In this document: in pieces, positions 41,290 through 50,077 of the stretch | Numbering within the stretch: the stretch's first letter is position 1 | Layout of the letters: every line of letters starts with the position of its first letter | Origin: Halomonas sp. CH40 | GTDB lineage: Bacteria > Pseudomonadota > Gammaproteobacteria > Pseudomonadales > Halomonadaceae | Length of the DNA: 64,000 bases | Direction: 5' to 3' | NCBI GenBank assembly: GCA_041875495.1 | Contig: CP112982.1 | Location: forward strand, 2,604,001 to 2,668,000 | Translations under genes and position numbers: made by a program | Notes under the pieces: generated by a model | Told to the model about the DNA's origin: nothing | Database searches by the model: none | Seen by the model: only the letters and a program-made list of their open reading frames with translations

Positions 41290-41928
41290 ATGATTTTTTC
41301 TGCCACAACGGCGCTATCCCGTCGCACGCTGCCCGTTATTACATTGCTTTCCGGTGCATTTGTTGTGCCTTCCCTGGCAGCCGATGAATCAAGCAGCGCC
41401 GAAGCCATTTTTGCTGGCGGCTGTTTCTGGTGCATGGAGCCACCCTATGACGATCAGCCCGGCGTTGAGGCCACTATTTCGGGCTATATCGGCGGCGAGC
41501 TGGAAAACCCCACCTATGAAGATATTACCGGCGGCGAAACCGGCCATGCCGAAGTGGTCAAAATCAACTACCAGCCGGACGAAATCAGCTACGAACAACT
41601 GCTGGAGATCTTCTGGCGCAACATTGACCCCTTTGCGGTTGATCAACAGTTCTGTGACGTAGGTGATCAGTACCGCTCGGCCATTTTCTATCTTGATGAC
41701 GAACAGCGTGAGCTGGCTGAAGCCTCAAAAGCTGAGATGGAAGAACGCTTTGGGCGGGAAATCGCCACCCAGATTGTTTCAGCGGATACCTTCTGGGAGG
41801 CAGAGGAATATCATCAGGATTATTATCAGAAAAACCCGGTACGCTATAAGTTTTACCGCTTCAGCTGCGGGCGGGATGATCGGCTTGAAGAGATCTGGGG
41901 CGACGAGGCCGGCGGCCCCTCGTTCTGA
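41290..41928 (+). CDS. msrA: Periplasmic peptide methionine-(S)-sulfoxide reductase MsrA
   Basis: 212 residues with a signal peptide (LPVITLLSGAFVVPSLAAD, cleavage near residue 31). Catalytic GGCFWCMEPPYDDQPGV motif and GHAEVVKI, QYRSAIF and AEEYHQDYY follow. It reduces oxidised Met in exported proteins. A Cys near the C-terminus (FSCGRDD) may resolve the sulfenic acid. It is convergent with pgpA. Confidence 0.94.
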   Translation: MIFSATTALSRRTLPVITLLSGAFVVPSLAADESSSAEAIFAGGCFWCMEPPYDDQPGVEATISGYIGGELENPTYEDITGGETGHAEVVKINYQPDEISYEQLLEIFWRNIDPFAVDQQFCDVGDQYRSAIFYLDDEQRELAEASKAEMEERFGREIATQIVSADTFWEAEEYHQDYYQKNPVRYKFYRFSCGRDDRLEEIWGDEAGGPSF

Positions 41929-41932
41929 CGGA

Positions 41933-42412
41933 TCAGAAAGCCTTGAACCATGCGGCGGGCAGCCATTTGAGCAGCAGCGCCAGTACGATAAAGCTCACGG
42001 CTGCCGCCAGAACATCATCAAGCACGATACCCAAACCGCCGCTTGCCAACTCAGCCAGATGAATCGGCGGTGGTTTCAGGGCATCAAAAAAACGGTAGAT
42101 GACAAACGCCAGCACCATGACCCAGGGCTTTCGCGCCATACTCAAACCCATCACCACCAGCGGAAAGGCGACAATTTCATCGGCCACAATGCTGCCATGG
42201 TCACTGCCACCTAACTGCGCAGACACCACCTGACAAAGCGGTATTGCCAGCACAATCAGCCCGCTTAGCGTTAGCCATCCCACCGGGCGCGACTGTTTCA
42301 GCAGCCACCATGCCAAGGGAATGCCCAACAGCGACCCTATTGTGCCGGGCGCAACTGGCGAAAGCCCTGTTCCTAAACCAATAGCTAACCAATACCACAG
42401 TGACTCCACCAT
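41933..42412 (-). CDS. pgpA: Phosphatidylglycerophosphatase A (PgpA)
   Basis: 159 residues. GTGLSPVAPGTIGSLLGIPLAW near residue 14, IVADEIVAFPL near 75 and IYRFFDALKPPPI near 105 match PgpA, followed by IVLDDVLAA. Hydrophobic helices place it in the inner membrane, where it dephosphorylates PGP to PG. Confidence 0.94.
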   Translation of the reverse strand: MVESLWYWLAIGLGTGLSPVAPGTIGSLLGIPLAWWLLKQSRPVGWLTLSGLIVLAIPLCQVVSAQLGGSDHGSIVADEIVAFPLVVMGLSMARKPWVMVLAFVIYRFFDALKPPPIHLAELASGGLGIVLDDVLAAAVSFIVLALLLKWLPAAWFKAF

Positions 42413-42594
42413 TACTTACGCCTTCCCAGCAGTTGAAAACAAGCAATTGAAAGCATAAGTATATCCAATTTGCTGACGTTTCAGAGGCTATCCGGTTCTT
42501 GATACGCCTATTAGTTTTTCATTCGTAAGGATTGTTCACTGTGATGCACTGAACATTGCCACCGGTTTTCCCCTATCTATCTACAGGAGCTGCC

Positions 42595-43230
42595 ATGCTG
42601 GATCGCTGGACCATGCCGATGACCCAAAGCCCGCTACAAACATTAGCCACCAAGCTGGCAGGCCGAATGTCGCCTGATCAGGTCACCCTGCTGGGATTCA
42701 TCTTGGGTATGAGTGCACTGCCGCTGCTGGCCTTTGAGTATTACGTCCTGGCGCTGGCAGCCATCATCATCAACCGTATCAGCGATGGTCTGGACGGCGC
42801 CCTGGCCCGCCTGACCGGTAAAAGCAGTGAGGCCGGTGGTTTTCTGGATATCGGCCTGGACTTTGTTTTCTACGCCGCGGTCGTGCTTGGCTTCGCCCTG
42901 GCGCGGCCCGAGGAAAATGCCCTGGCCGCCGCCTTTCTGCTGTTTGCTTTCATTGGCACCGGCACGTCTTTTCTGGCCTTTGCCATTGCCGCCAAAGATC
43001 AGCACAGGATACGCCCCGACCTGCCCAACAAGGCGTTCTATTATCTGGAAGGCCTGACCGAAGGCACCGAGACAGTTGCTGCCTTGGTGCTTTTTTGCCT
43101 GTTGCCAAGCCATTTTGCCTGGCTGGCCAGCCTGTTTGCGATCGCTTGCCTGATCACCACGGCGACTCGGCTATGGGGTGGCTACCGCGCTCTAAAAGCC
43201 CAGGGCGCGACGGCGGAGCGGGCGCAATGA
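42595..43230 (+). CDS. CDP-alcohol phosphatidyltransferase family protein
   Basis: 211 residues from ATG 42595 behind AGGAG. The signature D-G-x2-D-G-x2-A-R is present as SDGLDGALARLTGKSSEAGGFLDIGLD (split here: DGLDGALAR near 66 and GGFLDIGLD near 81). Membrane protein that joins a CDP-activated lipid to an alcohol; exact product unknown. Its 3' end overlaps the convergent permease gene by 39 bases. Confidence 0.88.
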   Translation: MLDRWTMPMTQSPLQTLATKLAGRMSPDQVTLLGFILGMSALPLLAFEYYVLALAAIIINRISDGLDGALARLTGKSSEAGGFLDIGLDFVFYAAVVLGFALARPEENALAAAFLLFAFIGTGTSFLAFAIAAKDQHRIRPDLPNKAFYYLEGLTEGTETVAALVLFCLLPSHFAWLASLFAIACLITTATRLWGGYRALKAQGATAERAQ

Positions 43231-44229
43231 CACCAGCGCCAGCACCACCAGAGCAGCCCACTCCAGCCATTCAGGCAGCAGTTCCTGAACCTCGCTGGCC
43301 TGTTGAACAATATTCCACCCGGTCAGGCCTAGCAGCGCATCCAACCCCCAGCCCAGCAGCACGGTGACCACCAGGATACTGCTTAAATAGATGGCCACGG
43401 CCCGGCTGCCCATTTCGCGACGCAGAATTGCCAGCGTTGCCAGGCTGGTCAAAGGGCCAGCAAGCAAGAATACCAGTGCCATTCCCGGCGAGATGCCTGC
43501 CAGCAACAGTCCGGCAGCAATCGGCGTGGCGGCGGTTGCACACACGTAGAGGGGAATGCCGATCAAGGCCATCAGCACCAGGGCCAGCAAACCGCCCGAA
43601 AATCCTACCAGGGTATCCGGCGGTACAAAGGTCACCAGCACCCCGGCCAGCAATAGCCCGACAAATACCCAGCCGCTGATATCATCCAGCAAGTCACTAA
43701 AGGCATATTTCAACCCGACGATAACCCCGGGAGCGGTTGCTGTTTCCTTATCGCTATCGCCACAGCCTTTGGAAGCGCAGCAGCCCTGTGACGCACAGCT
43801 GCCAGCTTCTGAAACAGGTGCGACTTTTTTCTCTACGCTGAACCCGATCAGAATGCCGGTCACAATGGCCGTCACCATGGCCCCCAGCACCCGCGCCACC
43901 GCCACCAAAGGGCCGAGCAGCACGCTGGTCAGCAGAATCGAATCCACGCCCACACCTGGCGTGCTGATCAGAAAAGAGGTCGTTGGCCCGCGCCCGGCAC
44001 CGCCGCGGTGTAAGGCTAAGGCAGTCGGAATCGCCCCGCAGGAACACAGCGGCAAGGGCATACCGATTACAGCGGCACGCAGGATGCTGCCCAGACCGTC
44101 ACCGCCCATCCAGCGCTGCAGCAGGCTTTGCGGCATCCATGCCTTGATCAGGCCAGCAATGAACAGGCCTAACAGCAGCCAGGGGGCTGCACTCAATGCA
44201 ATACTTAATAGCTCTTCAATCATGTTCAT
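43192..44229 (-). CDS. SO_0444-family permease (Cu/Zn efflux type)
   Basis: 345 residues, about eight membrane segments. It has PLPLCSCGAIPTALALHRGGA (CSCG near residue 63), SFLISTPGVGVDSILLT, and a Cys-rich cytosolic loop (ASQGCCASKGCGDS near 150) that could bind metal, then ALIGIPLYVCATAATPIA. The family is predicted to export Cu/Zn or related metals; evidence is by family resemblance only. Confidence 0.85.
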   Translation of the reverse strand: MNMIEELLSIALSAAPWLLLGLFIAGLIKAWMPQSLLQRWMGGDGLGSILRAAVIGMPLPLCSCGAIPTALALHRGGAGRGPTTSFLISTPGVGVDSILLTSVLLGPLVAVARVLGAMVTAIVTGILIGFSVEKKVAPVSEAGSCASQGCCASKGCGDSDKETATAPGVIVGLKYAFSDLLDDISGWVFVGLLLAGVLVTFVPPDTLVGFSGGLLALVLMALIGIPLYVCATAATPIAAGLLLAGISPGMALVFLLAGPLTSLATLAILRREMGSRAVAIYLSSILVVTVLLGWGLDALLGLTGWNIVQQASEVQELLPEWLEWAALVVLALVSLRPLRRRALGF

Positions 44230-44361
44230 GGCAATCGCTAAAACCCCGGGTATTTTGGCAGTTCAGACTAGCGCCTGTTCCTGCACAAAGGTCAAGACTT
44301 GGAAAATAATCAACAAACCCTTTGACCTGAAGCGCTAATCATGTCACTTTAGGTGACAGTT

Positions 44362-44457
44362 GGTTAGCAAGAAGCAAGTCCTCAGCAGTGTACGATCTAT
44401 TTCGGCAGCCTGATATTGTGTTCTTTGTTCTACCCGCTACTCACTCTGGGTAACACC
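44362..44457 (+). promoter_or_regulatory. Conserved leader of cold-shock gene, copy 2
   Basis: Blocks in the same order as upstream of the copy-1 gene: GGTTAGCAAG (44362), CAGCAGT, then TTCTTTGTTCTACCC (44421-44435) and GGGTAACACC (44448-44457). The stem CTACCC/GGGTA is kept while the loop differs, which supports a conserved RNA structure. Confidence 0.65.
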
Positions 44458-44498
44458 AGGAACTTTATTACGGCGCGCAAGCGCGAAAGGATCTACAC

Positions 44499-44705
44499 AT
44501 GGCTACTGGCACAGTTAAATGGTTTAACGATACTAAAGGCTTCGGTTTCATCGCTCCTTCTGACGGCGGCGACGACCTTTTTGCTCACTTCTCTGAGATT
44601 CAGGCCGACGGCTTCAAATCTCTGCAGGAAGGCGCTAACGTCTCTTTCGACGTTACCCAAGGCAAGAAAGGCCTCCAGGCTTCTAACATCAAGCAGATCT
44701 CTTAA
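44499..44705 (+). CDS. Cold-shock domain protein (CspA family), copy 2
   Basis: 68 residues, nearly identical in its first 20 residues to the 36552-36758 protein. RNP motifs KGFGFI and DLFAHFSEI are present. It has an RBS (AAAGGAT) nine bases before ATG 44499 and a terminator at 44751. Two nearly identical cold-shock genes 7.7 kb apart, on opposite strands, suggest an old duplication. Confidence 0.97.
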   Translation: MATGTVKWFNDTKGFGFIAPSDGGDDLFAHFSEIQADGFKSLQEGANVSFDVTQGKKGLQASNIKQIS

Positions 44706-44750
44706 TCTTTATAGATTAACTGCTTGCTCAAACCTGTAAAGGTTTGATTA

Positions 44751-44774
44751 CAAGGCCCGCTTAGGCGGGCCTTG
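44751..44774 (+). terminator. Intrinsic terminator of cold-shock gene copy 2
   Basis: CAAGGCCCGC-TTAG-GCGGGCCTTG, a perfect 10-bp stem, followed by TTGCGTTT. It also serves the convergent rlmA gene. Confidence 0.85.
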
Positions 44775-44831
44775 TTGCGTTTGGGGATACCATAATTTAT
44801 TCCCATCCCCAGCATTCATTAACCCTGCTGA

Positions 44832-45692
44832 TTAGCTGCGCTCCCACTGAATCAGGCGCACATCAACGGTCAACGCCAGTTGATCCAGCGCTGCTGCACG
44901 GGCGCGACCTTCAGCGCTGGCACGATACAGATGCGGCGTCATAGCAAGCAGATCCGCAATAGTCTCCTGCCCTTCCAGTCTGATTGGATAGCTGAGGGTT
45001 TCCTCGCCAAGGTAAGCAAAGCCCTCTGGCGCTGCCAGTGCCGCCGAACGTTCTGGTTTGAGTTGCGGGTAGATAACCTCTCTCAACTCGCGCAGATGCT
45101 GTGGCCCTGCTTCCACCTGCAGTAATACACCTCCACTTTTTAACACTCGGGCAAATTCGCGGTACACCGGAAAGCCAAACATGCACAGCACACAGTCCAG
45201 CGCTGCTGGCTGCACCGGCAAATGCGCATTGCTGCCAACTACCCAACGGCTAAACGGCAAGTGCTTATTGTCCTGCCTGGCTGCCGCCATTACCGCCCAC
45301 TTGGAAATATCCAACCCGATCAGCGCCAGATCAACCGGCACTCTGCTGGCCAGTTGGCGCAGGTAATAGCCTTCACCGCACCCCGCATCCAGACAGCTGA
45401 AACCCTCAGCGTATGATGGCTGTTTTTCTGCCCAGGCGGCAAGGTAACGACTTATAGCCTCTGCCACCGGCTGGTAGTGGCCTGCTTGAAGAAAACGCTG
45501 ACGGGCCGCCACCATCGCCTTGCTATCCCCCGGGTCTTGAGAGCGCTTTTGCTGTACCGGCAGCAGATTGACATACCCCTGGCGGGCAATATCAAAACTG
45601 TGGCCTGCTGCGCAGCGCCAGGCATTATCAACAAGGGCAAGCGGCTGGCCATCCAGCGGGCAAGCCAGGGCCTGAAAAGGAACACTAGGCAT
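44832..45692 (-). CDS. rlmA: 23S rRNA (guanine745-N1)-methyltransferase RlmA
   Basis: 286 residues from ATG 45692 (MPSVPFQALACPLDGQPL); the longer frame start (45749) is coded by heptamer repeats and rejected. The N-terminal zinc ribbon (ACPLDG...WRCAAGHSFD) and the family segment GYVNLLPVQQKRSQDPGDSK are present, then SAM-binding CLDAGCGEGYYLRQL. It methylates G745 in helix 35 of 23S rRNA. Confidence 0.93.
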   Translation of the reverse strand: MPSVPFQALACPLDGQPLALVDNAWRCAAGHSFDIARQGYVNLLPVQQKRSQDPGDSKAMVAARQRFLQAGHYQPVAEAISRYLAAWAEKQPSYAEGFSCLDAGCGEGYYLRQLASRVPVDLALIGLDISKWAVMAAARQDNKHLPFSRWVVGSNAHLPVQPAALDCVLCMFGFPVYREFARVLKSGGVLLQVEAGPQHLRELREVIYPQLKPERSAALAAPEGFAYLGEETLSYPIRLEGQETIADLLAMTPHLYRASAEGRARAAALDQLALTVDVRLIQWERS

Positions 45693-45716
45693 AGGGAAGG
45701 CTCCGTTGGGTGGAAG

Positions 45717-45777
45717 GTGAGTCGTGAGTCGTGAGTCGTGAGTGATCACTATTCACCATTCACTCTTCACGCTTGAC
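45717..45777. repeat. Heptanucleotide repeats H4 in inverted arrangement
   Basis: Four GTGAGTC-type units (45717-45744) followed by units TATTCAC, CATTCAC, TCTTCAC, GCTTGAC (45750-45777). The two groups read as each other's approximate complement and could fold. The stop codon of the MFS gene (45760) lies inside the second group, and its final residues KREE are coded there. Confidence 0.85.
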
Positions 45778-47133
45778 TAAAACATCATCCTCAAAATAGG
45801 CAACCTGGCTTTCTTCCGGCTCGGGTGGGCCGACCAGAGGTTCTGCAACGTCAACGTCGGGCACTGCATCGGACAGATCCTCGCTGTGCTCATGGTCAAG
45901 CGCACCCTGTATCAGCTCCTCGGTCACCACCAGCTCGGCACCTGCAGCCGTCATCGGGGTCGTTGCGGTGAATGGCGCCACCGGAATCGGCGCAGGACGC
46001 ACACTACGGCGCCAGGCAAAGAACAGTGCAAAGAACAGGCTCAGGCCACCAAACGCCCAGAACAGGCCGGCATCGCCAACGGCGGTCATCACCGGTGAAA
46101 TCATCAAGGGGCTCAGCGTCGCGCCTAGTGAATTGATCAACAGCAACCCTTGGCTCATACGCACCAGAGCACCCGCAGGCGCTCGGTCGGCGGCATGGCT
46201 GACCGCCACCGGGTAAAGGGCAAACACGCCCCCGCCCAGCAGGAACAGCAACACCGCCAGCAGCGGCGTGGAGAGCGGCAGCCACAGCATGGCAGCAGAA
46301 ATCAGAATGCAGAAGACACTGATCGCAATCAGTACCATCTGGCGGTCATGACGGTCCGACCAGCGGCCAATCGGATACTGCAGCAGCATGGCGCCCAGAA
46401 TCAGCACCGCCATCATCTGGCCCACCTCAGCCACGCTCATGCCAATGCGCTGCAAATAAAGCGGCAGCAGGCTGTAAGCGGCCGCCACGACCATACCTGA
46501 CCCCAGGCTGCCCATCACGCCGGTGGGCGTCAGGGTAATCAGGCGATGGGGCGGCAGAGGCTCGGCGTGTTCAATCAGCGGTGATACCCGTGGAATCATC
46601 GCCATGGGCAACACCGACAGTGACGCCAGCAGGCCGATGACCATAAAGGGCACGGTGGGCCCCATGTCATTAACGACCCCCAGCAACAGCTGACCCAGGA
46701 CACCGGCGGCGTAAAGCGCAATCATGTAAAGCGCCAGCAGGCGTCCTCTGACCTTCTGATCACCCGAGGTCAGTAACCAGCTTTCGATGACCAGATAAAC
46801 CCCTACCGTTGCCCAGCCGCCAATCAGCCGCAGCACCAACCAGGCCCAGGGGTCACTGGTCATCCCCTGTAACAGGACGGTGACCGCCACTAGTGAGGCA
46901 AAGCTGCCGTAGGCGCGAATATGGCCGATACGCAGCAAAAGGCGATCGTTGAACATGGCCCCCAGTGCCAGCCCGACAAAATAGGCAGACGAGACAATAC
47001 CGATGACAGTGGCCGACTCGCCAGCCGTATCCAGACGCACGCTGATTAGGGTGGCCAGAAACCCGTTGCCGATTCCCAGAATAAACAGCCCCATCAGGGG
47101 CGCTAGCGCCATGGCGAGTAATTGACGTGACAT
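45760..47133 (-). CDS. MFS transporter (YcaD/UMF-type)
   Basis: 457 residues with 12 predicted helices. The first part (LAMALAPLMGLFILGIGNGFLATL, ending near helix 2 with MFNDRLLLRIGHIRAYG) resembles the YcaD group of MFS. A cytoplasmic tail of about 60 residues rich in acidic residues ends in KREE coded by repeat H4. Substrate unknown. Confidence 0.88.
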   Translation of the reverse strand: MSRQLLAMALAPLMGLFILGIGNGFLATLISVRLDTAGESATVIGIVSSAYFVGLALGAMFNDRLLLRIGHIRAYGSFASLVAVTVLLQGMTSDPWAWLVLRLIGGWATVGVYLVIESWLLTSGDQKVRGRLLALYMIALYAAGVLGQLLLGVVNDMGPTVPFMVIGLLASLSVLPMAMIPRVSPLIEHAEPLPPHRLITLTPTGVMGSLGSGMVVAAAYSLLPLYLQRIGMSVAEVGQMMAVLILGAMLLQYPIGRWSDRHDRQMVLIAISVFCILISAAMLWLPLSTPLLAVLLFLLGGGVFALYPVAVSHAADRAPAGALVRMSQGLLLINSLGATLSPLMISPVMTAVGDAGLFWAFGGLSLFFALFFAWRRSVRPAPIPVAPFTATTPMTAAGAELVVTEELIQGALDHEHSEDLSDAVPDVDVAEPLVGPPEPEESQVAYFEDDVLVKREE

Positions 47134-47211
47134 TGATTTCTCACTTTGACATCGGTAAACCGCTCCTGCGATGAGCGGCGGCGCGCAATTATTGCGCCGA
47201 AGCCGTTAAAG

Positions 47212-47871
47212 TCAATGCTTTTTGCTGACTTCTGGGCGTTTTTGCATGATAACCGTATCCTGACCGGGAAACGTCAGCTCAAAACCATGACGAGCCGCCC
47301 ACCAGCAAAACGTTTCTGCACTGAAAAAAACCACATGGGTCGGATCCTGAATATAGTGCCAGTGGGCAAACGCTGCGTGATTCTTGACTCTTTTGGTCAT
47401 GAACCCCAGATAACCACCGGGCGCCAGCATTGCGCTCAGCTGCGCCAGTACCTGCCGGGGCGAAGACAGGTGCTCCAGCACTTCGGTGGCGGTGATGAAA
47501 TCATAGCGTCGATCCAGCACCTGGCGTTCAGGCGCGTAGAAAGGGTCGTAAACTTCCATGGGGTAACCCAGCTCTGCAAACATCACCGACAGAGTAGGCC
47601 CTGGCCCAGCGCCAAAATCCAGCCCCTTAGCACCGGGTGCCAGGCAGGCTTCAAGCGGGGTGAGCAGGCGGCTCAAAAAGCGCCGGTAGCCAAGATCATC
47701 AGGATTGTTCTGATGGCGGTCATATTCCTGCTTTTCCTGCTCGGCGGACAGATGCTGGTCAGGGGGCACAAACACCAGTTGGCAGTAGGGACATTGATAA
47801 TAATCGCGCCGGGAATCACAATGATAATGCTGATTTTTTGGGTTCATACATAGCGGGCAGCGCCACATCAT
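47212..47871 (-). CDS. Class I SAM-dependent methyltransferase with N-terminal zinc ribbon
   Basis: 219 residues. The N-terminus carries two Cys pairs (CPLCMNPKNQHYHCDS; YYQCPYC) like a zinc ribbon. The SAM motif is GLDFGAGPGPTLSVM near residue 83, then DFITATEVLEHLSSP and PGGYLGFMTKR. Target unknown; zinc-ribbon methyltransferases often act on RNA or small metabolites. No signal peptide. Confidence 0.85.
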   Translation of the reverse strand: MMWRCPLCMNPKNQHYHCDSRRDYYQCPYCQLVFVPPDQHLSAEQEKQEYDRHQNNPDDLGYRRFLSRLLTPLEACLAPGAKGLDFGAGPGPTLSVMFAELGYPMEVYDPFYAPERQVLDRRYDFITATEVLEHLSSPRQVLAQLSAMLAPGGYLGFMTKRVKNHAAFAHWHYIQDPTHVVFFSAETFCWWAARHGFELTFPGQDTVIMQKRPEVSKKH

Positions 47872-47917
47872 CGTATCCTCGCCTGATCACATTGTTATTT
47901 ATCCCAAGGGGTAGCCT

Positions 47918-48301
47918 ATGCTGTCAGGTCTTGATCATCTTGTCGTTACTGTGACCGATATCGGTCGTGCCGTGGATTTCTATTCCCGCGTGCTGGGCCT
48001 GGATGTGCGTTATCGCGACGCCCAGCGAGTTGACCTGATGATGGGCGATACCGCACTGCGGCTACATCAGACCGATAGTGATATAGCGCCTGTTTCCGCC
48101 ACCCCGACACCTGGCAGCCTGGATCTTTGTCTGCGCTGCCGGTTGCCGTTGGATGAATTCAAGCAACACCTGGAAGCGCTTGGCGTTGACGTCGAACTGG
48201 GGCCCGTCGATCGCCAGGGTGCCAATGGGCCGATTGTCTCGCTTTACCTACGCGACCCGGATGGCAACCTGTTGGAAATTTCACGCCCGGCAAAAACCTA
48301 A
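47918..48301 (+). CDS. VOC-family metal-dependent enzyme or resistance protein
   Basis: 127 residues: LDHLVVTVTDIGRAVDFYSRVLGLDVRY at the start and LYLRDPDGNLLEIS near the end, the paired beta-alpha-beta-beta-beta glyoxalase/bleomycin fold. It may be a glyoxalase, dioxygenase or resistance factor. SD AAGGGG eight bases before the start. Confidence 0.88.
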   Translation: MLSGLDHLVVTVTDIGRAVDFYSRVLGLDVRYRDAQRVDLMMGDTALRLHQTDSDIAPVSATPTPGSLDLCLRCRLPLDEFKQHLEALGVDVELGPVDRQGANGPIVSLYLRDPDGNLLEISRPAKT

Positions 48302-48369
48302 CAGATGCCATTCATTATCAGTCACGCTATCATATTGGTTGTTTAACAGATTCAAAAAGGATGTAAAAC

Positions 48370-48756
48370 ATGCGTCAGGACGAAGCCCCTAACGAAATCA
48401 ATGCCAATGGAACTGATGAATCAGGCAAAGCACCTGACACCACCATGGCTATGGTGATCTATGCGTTTTATCTCTCAAGCCTGGTTATCGGCTTTACGCT
48501 GCTGATCGGAGTCGTGGTGGCCTATATCTATAAAGGCAAAGGCCCTGAATGGCTGGACGAGCACTATCGCTATCAGATTCGCACCTTCTGGATAGGCACT
48601 CTATATGCCATCATCTCGATGTTGCTGACATTTGTTCTGATCGGCTTTCCGCTTCTGGTCGCGTTAATTGTCTGGCTGATCATCCGCTGTGTGAAAGGCT
48701 TCAAAGGCCTGCAGGAAAAGCGCGCGCCCAGTAATGTGAACTCCTGGCTGTTTTAA
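48370..48756 (+). CDS. Small membrane protein (DUF4870-like), copy 1
   Basis: 128 residues with three hydrophobic segments (IYAFYLSSLVIGFTLLIGVVVAYIY; FWIGTLYAIISMLLTF; LVALIVWLIIRC). The pattern WLDEHYRYQIRTFWIG is shared with the paralogue at 49710-50060. Function unknown; it directly precedes the acyltransferase gene (two-base gap), so a role in envelope lipid handling is possible. Confidence 0.8.
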   Translation: MRQDEAPNEINANGTDESGKAPDTTMAMVIYAFYLSSLVIGFTLLIGVVVAYIYKGKGPEWLDEHYRYQIRTFWIGTLYAIISMLLTFVLIGFPLLVALIVWLIIRCVKGFKGLQEKRAPSNVNSWLF

Positions 48757-48758
48757 GT

Positions 48759-49673
48759 ATGTCATTGAACTTCAGTCGCGGGCGCGCCATCGCCTGGCTG
48801 TGGCAGCGCCTGGCCAGATGGCCGCTCTCCCGTATCTGGCGCCTGGCCTACAGGGTTGGTTCTCTGGTCTATCGTTTCAGCCGCCGCGAGCGCGACGTGA
48901 CAATGACCAACCTTGAGGTCGTTTACCCTCACTTGAGCGCCACACAACGTACCCAGCTTGCCCGGGATAGCCTGCGCCATTCCACGGCTACCATGCTGGA
49001 ACTGGGCCATGCCTGGATGGCGCCTCCCGCTCATGTGGAAGCGCATATTCTGGCCGTACATGGGCGTGACAAACTCGACAGCGCCAGAGCCGAAGAGCGA
49101 GGTGTGATCGTACTGGCCCCGCATTTCGGTAACTGGGAGGTGCTGAATTTCTGGCTGTCCAGCCACTTCCCGTTTACCGCCATGTATGAGCCCCCCAAGA
49201 TAGCGGAACTTGACCCTGTGATCCGCCAGGGGCGCGAGCGTATGGGCGCCCTGCTGGTGCCCACCAACCCACGCGGTGTGGCAGCGTTGCTCAAGGCGTT
49301 GAAGCGCTGTGAAGCGATTGGCATCCTGCCGGATCAGGAACCCGACTGGGGCAGCGGCGTGTTTGCGCCTTTTTTCCAGCGTGATGCCTACACCGCCACC
49401 CTGCTGCCCAAACTGGTGATGCGCACCCGCGCCAGGGTCGTCACCGGCGTTGCCAGGCGACTTCCCGGCAAGGGCTTTGAGATTCACTTTCTGGATGCCG
49501 ATGACAGGGTCTACAGCGAGGATGAAACCCAGTCGGCTACCGGCGTCAACGCCAGCGTTGAGGCAGCTATTGCCCTCGATCCTGCCCAGTACCAGTGGGA
49601 GTATAAACGCTACCGCAAGGTCGTTGAGGAACAGCAGCAGCGTCCTGATTTCCGTGATTTCCGCCTGTATTAA
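48759..49673 (+). CDS. Lipid A lauroyl/acyltransferase LpxL/HtrB-like
   Basis: 304 residues. N-terminal amphipathic region, then catalytic motif LAPHFGNWEVLNFWL (H-x4-D/E type, HFGNWE), YEPPKIAELDPVIRQGRERMG near 145, and GILPDQEPDWGSGVFAPFF. It transfers an acyl chain from acyl-ACP to a lipid A precursor in the inner membrane. It is flanked by two paralogous small membrane genes. Confidence 0.93.
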   Translation: MSLNFSRGRAIAWLWQRLARWPLSRIWRLAYRVGSLVYRFSRRERDVTMTNLEVVYPHLSATQRTQLARDSLRHSTATMLELGHAWMAPPAHVEAHILAVHGRDKLDSARAEERGVIVLAPHFGNWEVLNFWLSSHFPFTAMYEPPKIAELDPVIRQGRERMGALLVPTNPRGVAALLKALKRCEAIGILPDQEPDWGSGVFAPFFQRDAYTATLLPKLVMRTRARVVTGVARRLPGKGFEIHFLDADDRVYSEDETQSATGVNASVEAAIALDPAQYQWEYKRYRKVVEEQQQRPDFRDFRLY

Positions 49674-49709
49674 TCCTCAACAAACCACCGCCTAACCTGT
49701 GAGCCCTGT

Positions 49710-50060
49710 ATGTCAAATAGCTCTATTCCCCAAGCCGATACCCGTACCCCCCAGGTTGTTTACGCGCTGTTTCTGGCCGGGCTGGTCACCGCCAATGTTA
49801 CCCTGCTGATCGGCGTGATTATTGCCTATGTCTACCGCAAGGACGCTGCCCCCTGGCTGCAGGATCATTACCGCTTTCTGATCCGCACCTTCTGGATTGG
49901 CAGCCTGTATTTCTGTATTGCCTTTGTCCTCAGCCTGATTCTGATTGGCTACCTGTTATGGCCACTGCTGGCCGTCTGGCTCGGGGTGCGCTGTGTGCTT
50001 GGCTGGATGGCGGTGCGCAACGGCCAGCCCCCTGCCCGCCCCGGCAGCTGGCTGTGGTAA
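49710..50060 (+). CDS. Small membrane protein (DUF4870-like), copy 2
   Basis: 116 residues. Three membrane segments and the block WLQDHYRFLIRTFWIGSLYF match the 48370-48756 protein closely. It lies 37 bases after the LpxL-like gene and ends just before the convergent sulfatase-fold gene. Confidence 0.8.
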   Translation: MSNSSIPQADTRTPQVVYALFLAGLVTANVTLLIGVIIAYVYRKDAAPWLQDHYRFLIRTFWIGSLYFCIAFVLSLILIGYLLWPLLAVWLGVRCVLGWMAVRNGQPPARPGSWLW

Positions 50061-50077
50061 ACGCAGTTTGAGACGCG

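Noticed and set aside
47146-47853. 235-codon plus-strand frame
   Set aside because: Antisense to the zinc-ribbon methyltransferase, whose SAM motif is clear.
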